Shown here: piece after piece, positions 54,171 through 61,085 of the stretch
Numbering within the stretch: position 1 is the stretch's first letter
Layout: each line of letters opens with the position of its first letter
NCBI GenBank assembly: GCA_019359495.1
Contig: JAHHHF010000073.1
Span: 1 to 64,000, forward strand
Source: Goleter apudmare HA4340-LM2
GTDB taxonomy: Bacteria > Cyanobacteriota > Cyanobacteriia > Cyanobacteriales > Nostocaceae
Direction of reading: 5' to 3'
Length of the DNA stretch: 64,000 nucleotides
Notes under the pieces: generated by a model
Databases searched by the model: none
What the model was told of the DNA's origin: nothing
The model's input: only the letters and a program-made list of their open reading frames with translations
Made by a program: the position numbers and the translations under genes

Positions 54171-55613
54171 TTAAGAAACTGCCTGATGTAGAACCCTCAA
54201 ATATTCTTTGGCTATGATTTCTGGCGTAAAGTTTGACTGCAAATACTGACGGGCTGCTTTGCCCATGCGTTCCGCTAATTGGCGATCGCTATTGAGCAAG
54301 CGAATAAATTCTGCCAAGCCATAACTGTCTCCATTTTCTAAACAAGCACCGCATTTTGCCTCGGTAATTAGCTGGTTTAAGTATGAATACTCTGAACAAA
54401 CAACTGCCACAGGTCTACCTGTTGCTAAAGCTGGATAAAGCTTGCTAGGCGCAACCAAACTATCCATCCCAGCTTCCACACTCACTAGAGATAAATCACA
54501 AGCTGTTAGGGAATAGGGCAGTATTTCTTTATCTTGGTACGGTAAAAACAGGAAATTGCTCAGTCCTAATTGATTTACCTCCCGAATAAACCCTTCTTGT
54601 TTTGGCCCACCACCAATACAGACGAACTGAATTGGCTCATCTTGCAGTTGTTTGGCTGCGTGTAAGATGGTATCCATGTCATGACATCGACCCATGTTAC
54701 CAGAATAAAGTACGGTAAATTTGTTGACTAAGTTATATTTCTTCGCAAACCAGTTATCTTCTTTGGCAATTGGTCTAATCAAGTCAGGATCTCCCCAACT
54801 ATGAATTACGGACACTTTATCAGCCACCTCTGGACAATTGGCGATCACCCGTTGCTTCATCGCTGGACTCAGTACGATAATCCCTTGAGATTTTTGCCAA
54901 ATCTTTTTGTTGATACCTCGCCAAAACTTTGCCAGCCAGTGTTTGTGAGGAACTACACCGAGAGCGATCGCAATGTCTGGATAAATGTCATAAATTAAGC
55001 AAACATAAGAAACTCCAAAAAATAGATGAACTAGATATCCGACAATGGGCAAAAATGGTGGCGCTGAAGTCAACAAAAAGACATCATGGCGACGAGCATT
55101 TTTGATTAAATGGAGAGCAGCACGTAGTGTAAACAAGACTCCATTCATCGCTTTGCCTCGAACTCGCCCAGACCAAAGTCTAGCACTGCGCGATCTTCTG
55201 ATGCGGATTTCACCTACTTGTTCTACACATGGAGCAGTAGAAACTCCGAATGCGTAGCCAGGTTGTCCTGTAAAAACTTCAATACTTATCCCCTGGTGCT
55301 CTAAATTTTGCACCAACTCTTCTATTAACTGTCCTGTAGCAGCATAATCCGGAGGAAAAAACTCCGTAATTATGGATAACCTGAATAACCTTTTGTACCA
55401 GGTTTTGCGCGATTCTACAGAAGACTTACGCAAAGATGCATCTGAGGATGCAAATCTAGGAAAATTACCATCACCACTGCGTTTCCCAATCCTAGTATTC
55501 AACTTTTTGCCAACCAGTAAATTTGCATCAGTTTTGATTAACAACTGATTACTAATTCCCTTGGGTATAAATATCGTTGGCAATAATTTGTTCAGCCATT
55601 CACTGAATGTCAT
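54171..55613 (-). CDS. family 4 glycosyltransferase, WbuB/WcaI-like
   Basis: 480 aa. An unusual lead of about 75 residues (MTFSEWLNKLLPTIFIP ... SVESRKTW) precedes the catalytic domain, which begins LSIITEFFPPDYAATGQLIEELV. YDIYPDIAIALGVV, VLYSGNMGRCHDMDTIL and APSKLYPALATGRPVAVV fit the WbuB/WcaI subgroup. First gene, on its strand, of the minus-strand polysaccharide set, with its start next to the 1.6-kb spacer that precedes the Wzc-like gene. Confidence 0.85.
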   Translation of the reverse strand: MTFSEWLNKLLPTIFIPKGISNQLLIKTDANLLVGKKLNTRIGKRSGDGNFPRFASSDASLRKSSVESRKTWYKRLFRLSIITEFFPPDYAATGQLIEELVQNLEHQGISIEVFTGQPGYAFGVSTAPCVEQVGEIRIRRSRSARLWSGRVRGKAMNGVLFTLRAALHLIKNARRHDVFLLTSAPPFLPIVGYLVHLFFGVSYVCLIYDIYPDIAIALGVVPHKHWLAKFWRGINKKIWQKSQGIIVLSPAMKQRVIANCPEVADKVSVIHSWGDPDLIRPIAKEDNWFAKKYNLVNKFTVLYSGNMGRCHDMDTILHAAKQLQDEPIQFVCIGGGPKQEGFIREVNQLGLSNFLFLPYQDKEILPYSLTACDLSLVSVEAGMDSLVAPSKLYPALATGRPVAVVCSEYSYLNQLITEAKCGACLENGDSYGLAEFIRLLNSDRQLAERMGKAARQYLQSNFTPEIIAKEYLRVLHQAVS

Positions 55614-56111
55614 AAGTTATTTAGTCCTGTAGAAATATTTTTAGACATACAGGTGAACTGGGCGGCTATCATTTGGATAACAAGCTTTGCCCTAGTTACT
55701 CAATAAGTTCAAGTCCTTCTTTTTAGTCTGCTACTGAGTCGATAAATAGTGTGTTCACAGTTGTCAACATTTATCAAACCCTTACTTTTCGACAAGTTAA
55801 AGGTGTGATTATCTAGCTTGACTTTGTTGACTTAGTTCAGCTATGAAGATGGTTTCAAAAGTCTTTAATATTAACCAATGGCTGGGTCTTTTTCAATATT
55901 GCCTATATTAACAACATTCAAAAAGACACATCTACGATGACAAGAAACCAACATAACGCCAAAACTCATACGACTTCTATAAATAAAGTCGAGATGGTGT
56001 TTAAGCCTGAGTACCCTGCCTTAATATGTAGTTACACAACCATGATCAAATTGGCAGATTGCTAACTAATTAGCAGCCTTTATCAGACTTTGCATAGCAG
56101 ATTGGAAATCC

Positions 56112-56206
56112 AAAATAAATGGTAGTTACAGCACCGTTAGTATATTTAGTCTTTGTTCCTGAAAATAAATGGTAGCTACAGCACTGAATAATATATTTAA
56201 TCTTTG
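56112..56206. repeat. two 50-bp tandem repeats
   Basis: AAAATAAATGGTAGYTACAGCACYG...TATATTTARTCTTTG at 56112-56155 and again at 56162-56206. In the divergent spacer; could be duplicated regulatory DNA (inference). Confidence 0.65.
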
Positions 56207-56530
56207 ACAGCACCGTTATTTTGATTCGTCTCTTGCTTTTCTCAGACTTGAAAGTATGTTGTTAGTAGAAAAAAACACAACTGGCAATGCACTAAATCAT
56301 CAACAATTAGAACATCCTCAAGCTAGACGAAAATAACGATGCTAGAACCCCTGGTAGAAAAACATCAAAACTATACACGGTAGTGATAGTCTAAGTGTGT
56401 AGGTAAAATTTAGCTTTACCTCACTTGTCTTAATTTACACCACTTAAGCATACAAAGTTTGCTATGTTGTGCAACAAATGATTAACTTCACATAAACTTT
56501 ATAAAAAAATCTGATATGTGTGGCGGTGAT

Positions 56531-56623
56531 ATGGAGATGAATGCAAAAGACGCAACAGTTGAAAAGCCTTACTCAACGAAGATTCTAGCTCTCGGTTTAG
56601 CTGTTTTACCAGGCTTTGAATAA
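56531..56623 (+). CDS. possible 30-aa ORF
   Basis: ATG at 56531 encodes MEMNAKDATVEKPYST, then a hydrophobic KILALGLAVLPGF tail and a TAA. It resembles the N-terminus of a membrane or exported protein cut short. It lacks a clear ribosome site (GGTGAT only). Weak call. Confidence 0.2.
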   Translation: MEMNAKDATVEKPYSTKILALGLAVLPGFE

Positions 56624-57223
56624 GACCGAAATTCTACGTGCATGATTAATACTCAATTAACTAAATTTTTACACTTCAGTGTTAGTATTTTGTTAAATAA
56701 TCTTTAATCATTAACAATGAAACATATATTACAATACGGTTGGCGTTATACTATACACTTAGAAAACCCATATCAATTACTTGAGTAAGTAAATCCTGCT
56801 TCGTTAACTCTCATGTTTTTACCTTCCAGCTACGCAAAACAGATGGTAGCGATGTCAAACACACTGATCGAGCTAGTCAAGGACTTTGTACAATTCTCAG
56901 GATTAACACCAACAGTGTTTTGGCGCTACAGGTAGTCAATATGGAACTCAGACAGAGCGTAGTTACTGAATTACTCCTATTCCTGGAAACAGTTATTTAG
57001 TTATTGTTGGGTGCTCTAAAACAGCTATATAAACTCTCAGATGTTTGTGAACGGGTGCAGAGAGGCATAAAAAATTCAGCATACATAGTTGTGAATTTGC
57101 CTAATTTGAGTATTTAATTGCCTAACTACCACAACTCAATTTCAGATTGCAATAGTAATGCCTAACTTGATTAGAGGTGTTGCGTCGTTTGTGACTGACT
57201 TATTACCCCAATACAAATATTGA

Positions 57224-59440
57224 ATGATGGATAACTATTCTACTAAACCAGTGATTTCTAACCAGAACGGAATGGTTCCAACTCAATCACTTCCAGCAAT
57301 TCCAACTTTTTCTAGGTTTGAAGAAGAGAGTAATGATTGGGATTGGAGTCAATTTACAGATATTCTGCGGCGACGAGCACTAGTAATTGCAGGGGTAGCT
57401 ACCATTGTGATGGGAACGGCTACTTACTTAACACTCAAAGAACAACCAGTATATCAAGGTGCTTTTAAACTTTTAGTAGAGCCAGTTGATGAAGATGCTA
57501 CTTTGGGAAAAGTTAAAGTAGATGACCCAAACTCACAGCCAAAACTAGACTATGAAAGCCAAATTCAGGTTCTCAAAAGTCCTGAACTGATCAATAGTAT
57601 AGTCAAGGAACTACGAATTATCTATCCAGATATCACTTATGATTCTCTGTTACAAGCTTTAAGTATTAATCGGTTGATTAGTGACTCAAATGAAACCAAA
57701 ATTATAGAAGTTAGTTATGTAAGTCATGACCCTAACAGAATTAAAGTAGTACTAGATAAAATTGCTAAGTCTTACTTAGACTACAGCCTGGAGACACGAA
57801 AAACCAAGTTACGTCAGGGAGTTAAGTTTGTTGACCAACAACTGCCATCCATTAAGAACAGGGTAGATCGGCTACAAAAAGAACTGCAAGTTTTCCGGCA
57901 GAGTTATAACTTTATTACTCCAGAAACTGAGGCGGGAGAAGTTACCAATAAATTCAGTGCCTTATCCAACCAAAGGGCAACACTGAATCAACAGTTAGCT
58001 ACATCCCGTGCTAATTTTACCAGCTTAAACGAAGAACAGGGAGCACTTGCAGCCCTGAATAATACAGTTGCTTATCAGCAATTAATGGGTCAGTTACGCC
58101 AATTAGAAGTTCAGATTGCTGGCGAATCAGCTCGTTTTCAACCAGATAACCCTGCCATGCAAATCTTAGAGGAGAAAAGGCAGAATGTTGTATCCTTGCT
58201 ACAACAGGAAGCAAAACGGGTGCTTGGGGTCAAGTATGCAGAAGCTATAACTCAACTGCAAAGTCTGGAAGTACAAAGCCAAGAACTTGCTAATGCTGAA
58301 CGACAAGTGGCTCAACAGGCCAAGCTATTACCAGTCCTTTCCAGAAGATACACCGAACTCGATCGAGATATTAAGATTGCTACCGAGAGTCTCAATCGGT
58401 TTTTAACTACCCGCGAAACTCTGCAAATTCAAGTAGCGCAGACCGAATTTCCTTGGCAGTTAATTCAAGCAGCATCTAATCCTCAAGCACCGATATTTCC
58501 GGATATCCCACGTAATTTGAGTATCGCATTTGTCACTAGTTTAATTTTAGGAATTGGCGTGGGATTACTTGTAGAAAAAGGCGATAATACTTACCATGCC
58601 GTCGGCAGTTTAAAAGGTGATATCAAACTGCCTATATTAGGAATACTTCCCTTCGATAAGAAACTGCAAAGTAGTCAAGACCACAACCTGGTTCCAAGAG
58701 CCATAGAAGGAACAAGAACTACAGGCGACGACCCTCAAGCAGAGAATTCTACGTTGTCTAGTATTTTTAGTAGTCAGTCTGCAAATCATAGTAAACAGGG
58801 TGGGGGGAAATTTTGGGAAGCCTTACAAGTGCTGTACGCGAATATTCAACTGCTCAATTTTGAGCGGCCTATTCGCTCTTTAGTGATTAGTTCCGCACTA
58901 CCAGGAGATGGTAAATCTACTGTGGCATTCCAACTAGCGCAGACAGCTACGGCAATGGGTAAACGAGTTTTACTTGTAGATGCCAATTTGCGCCGACCCC
59001 AGTTACATAATTTATCAGATTTAAACAATCTCCAGGGATTGAGTAGTGCTATTTCTACAAATTTACCTGTGGAGCAAGTAATTCAGAAAATACCAGGATT
59101 TAACAATTTATCTGTGATTACTGCTGGCCCCATACTACCTGAGCCAGCAAGATTACTTTCATCGGAAAAGATGAAGCAACTGATGGCATATTTTCATCAA
59201 AGCTTTGACTTAGTGATTTATGATGTTCCTTGCTTAGTAGGAATAGTTGATGCGAGGTTGCTAGCACCACATACTGATGGCATGTTGATGGTGGTCAGGC
59301 TGGACAAAACAGATAAATCTGGGCTGACACGAGCACAAGATAGCCTCAAAATTTCTCCAGCAAATATTTTAGGTGTCGTTGCTAATGGCGACAGAGGTAA
59401 GTTTCATGATGTGAACTACCAACAAAGTGTTTATGGGTAA
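57224..59440 (+). CDS. wzc: Wzc-like tyrosine autokinase (Wzz domain plus BY-kinase)
   Basis: 738 aa. Wzz-type chain-length domain with first membrane helix (about 50-70), periplasmic coiled coils (about 195-405), second helix (432-450), then a cytoplasmic BY-kinase: Walker A ALPGDGKST (558-566), Walker A' LLVDANLRRP (583-592), Walker B FDLVIYDVP. The C-terminus has only two Tyr (Y732, Y737) instead of the usual cluster. Such proteins control chain length and export of Wzy-made polysaccharide by autophosphorylation. It faces away from the main locus but likely serves it. No Wza gene follows. Confidence 0.9.
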   Translation: MMDNYSTKPVISNQNGMVPTQSLPAIPTFSRFEEESNDWDWSQFTDILRRRALVIAGVATIVMGTATYLTLKEQPVYQGAFKLLVEPVDEDATLGKVKVDDPNSQPKLDYESQIQVLKSPELINSIVKELRIIYPDITYDSLLQALSINRLISDSNETKIIEVSYVSHDPNRIKVVLDKIAKSYLDYSLETRKTKLRQGVKFVDQQLPSIKNRVDRLQKELQVFRQSYNFITPETEAGEVTNKFSALSNQRATLNQQLATSRANFTSLNEEQGALAALNNTVAYQQLMGQLRQLEVQIAGESARFQPDNPAMQILEEKRQNVVSLLQQEAKRVLGVKYAEAITQLQSLEVQSQELANAERQVAQQAKLLPVLSRRYTELDRDIKIATESLNRFLTTRETLQIQVAQTEFPWQLIQAASNPQAPIFPDIPRNLSIAFVTSLILGIGVGLLVEKGDNTYHAVGSLKGDIKLPILGILPFDKKLQSSQDHNLVPRAIEGTRTTGDDPQAENSTLSSIFSSQSANHSKQGGGKFWEALQVLYANIQLLNFERPIRSLVISSALPGDGKSTVAFQLAQTATAMGKRVLLVDANLRRPQLHNLSDLNNLQGLSSAISTNLPVEQVIQKIPGFNNLSVITAGPILPEPARLLSSEKMKQLMAYFHQSFDLVIYDVPCLVGIVDARLLAPHTDGMLMVVRLDKTDKSGLTRAQDSLKISPANILGVVANGDRGKFHDVNYQQSVYG

Positions 59441-59859
59441 TACCAATTCACAAAATGATTGCTACACATCTGTCGCTGATTTTTAGAGAATTGGTTAGGA
59501 TACTTCCAAATAAAAAAATATTCCATTACCTCTTGTAGGGTGGCAGGCAAGATGCCCAGCCCACAAGAAATCGGTTAATTTATTTCTTGGAGTTCCCTAA
59601 GTCATCATCCCTGAGAAACTGGAGTTCAAGCGATCGCTCGACCGATATTGAATGGAGTCTGTGTTTTATCGGTAATTAGGTCGTAGGGAGTTTACCACAC
59701 CAAGGAGGGCATACGAATGAATTTAATTTTGTCCAACTAAGTAAGTCGGTGGGAAAAAACAAAACTAAGTTAAGAAAGGTAAACAAAGCTATAATCCTCT
59801 TCCCTCCTGCCTTCTGCCTTGTCATAACGATAATTTTTAACACTGAGCTACTTACTTAT
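59441..59859. other. 419-bp spacer, no gene seen
   Basis: It contains a remnant of the CTTGTAGGGTGGCAGGCAAGATGCCC repeat (about 59534) and a HIP1 site. No convincing promoter, terminator or ORF. Confidence 0.4.
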
Positions 59860-60918
59860 CTAGTTTGCTCCGGTTAGTACCAGGTTCAAAAATCTTTCTC
59901 GCTTAAATCCTCCAGTTTCGTTGTCACATGGGGATTGTTGGTTCAATCGTCCCTGTCGCACTACCACCAGATTTTGTTTTGGTAAGACAAACAGCACTTG
60001 ATTACCCGCCCCGATCGCCATCACCATTGATTCAGAGGCAGCGCCAATTGGTTTTGTGGGGCAACCCGAAGGCATGTCACCGTTCTTGTTCAGCCAAAAT
60101 GTGATGCCATAGGCAGGATTCGTCGTTGTTCCCTGAAAACACTGATTCAGTTGCTGGGAATTCAAAAGTTGCCGTCCTTGCCACTTGCCGCGATTGAGGA
60201 GCAGAACCCCGTATTTTGCCCACTCTCTGGCACTAATGACCGCACCAGATGGGAGATTTGGTTGTCCATTCTGATGTGTCCAGCGATCGTACTTTAAACC
60301 AATCGGTTGCAAGATGCGTGCATCCAGATATGTCAGGGGTGATTCTGCCATGCCCCGGGCCTTAAGTTTGCGGCGCATCACCTCTCCAAAAATCTGAAAT
60401 GGAATTGGACCGTACTGGTAGCGTTGTCCGGGTTGCGCAGTTAAAGGTTGCTTAATTGCCTCAGTATAGCTAGGGATATCTCCACTTTCGCCACCTGTGA
60501 TGCCACTGGTGAGGTTGAGCAGTTGGCGGATAGTGATTTGAGATTTTTGAGGATGTTGTTTCCATTCGCTGATTGTCTGGGCAACGGGTTCATCTAAGCG
60601 CAGTAAGCCATCTTGAACTCCCAAAACAGCGATCGCGCAGGAGAAGGATTTCGTACCACTGGCCAGGAAACGTCCTTGTTCTGGATTCACTCCCCGTGGG
60701 TAGGACTCAAATACCACCTGTCCTGATTGCACAACGACCATCGCCGCTCCATTATGGGCTTCAGAGTACTCAGCAGCTCGACGATAACGGTTCTGTACCG
60801 AGTTTTTGGGATTTGGTGCTGCGATCGCTTTAGCACTAGCATTTAGACTCATGCCTAACAGAAGGACACTGAGCATTAACCCGGTAAAGCCCTTCAGTTT
60901 CATAGGTGTTGTTTGCAT
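59860..60918 (-). CDS. exported serine beta-lactamase-like hydrolase (class C/esterase type)
   Basis: 352 aa. Signal peptide 1-33 (LMLSVLLLGMSLNASAKAIA). SXXK nucleophile in LASGTKSFS (S87, K90), the SPR-like lid, a YGPIPFQIFGE segment with Tyr in the YXN position (replaced by YGP), and WLNKNGDMPSG near the KTG-like C-terminal part. Members range from beta-lactamases to esterases and D-amino-acid peptidases. The missing YAN and KTG-type residues make an esterase or peptidase role at least as likely as antibiotic resistance. GAGG precedes ATG 60918. Confidence 0.8.
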   Translation of the reverse strand: MQTTPMKLKGFTGLMLSVLLLGMSLNASAKAIAAPNPKNSVQNRYRRAAEYSEAHNGAAMVVVQSGQVVFESYPRGVNPEQGRFLASGTKSFSCAIAVLGVQDGLLRLDEPVAQTISEWKQHPQKSQITIRQLLNLTSGITGGESGDIPSYTEAIKQPLTAQPGQRYQYGPIPFQIFGEVMRRKLKARGMAESPLTYLDARILQPIGLKYDRWTHQNGQPNLPSGAVISAREWAKYGVLLLNRGKWQGRQLLNSQQLNQCFQGTTTNPAYGITFWLNKNGDMPSGCPTKPIGAASESMVMAIGAGNQVLFVLPKQNLVVVRQGRLNQQSPCDNETGGFKRERFLNLVLTGAN

Positions 60919-61085
60919 ATTTGTACCTCAAAATTGATTGCTTTTTCAACTTTGGACACTTTTTATTATTCTCAAATTTCTGATTAGTTGCTATAGGGAA
61001 AAGTCAGATGTTCACAAGAAATACGAATGTATGCAACCGCAGTAAATGCAATCCTTCTTTAGATTATTGAGGAGCGATCGCTTCC

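Larger units (their letters stand above)
55614..57223. other. 1.6-kb spacer between the polysaccharide locus and the Wzc-like gene
   Basis: No full gene. It holds a tandem pair AAAATAAATGGTAGYTACAGCAC at 56112-56155 and 56162-56206 (period 50), a possible 30-aa ORF (56531-56623), and a stretch near 56812-57030 whose three frames read like an eroded protein (VKDFVQFSGLTPTVF, ITPIPGNSYLVIVG). As it lies between divergent surface-polysaccharide genes, it likely carries their promoters. Confidence 0.55.

Noticed and set aside
55614-57223. SPOR-like or exported-protein pseudogene in the spacer
   Set aside because: Only fragments in different frames look protein-like; too weak to call a family.
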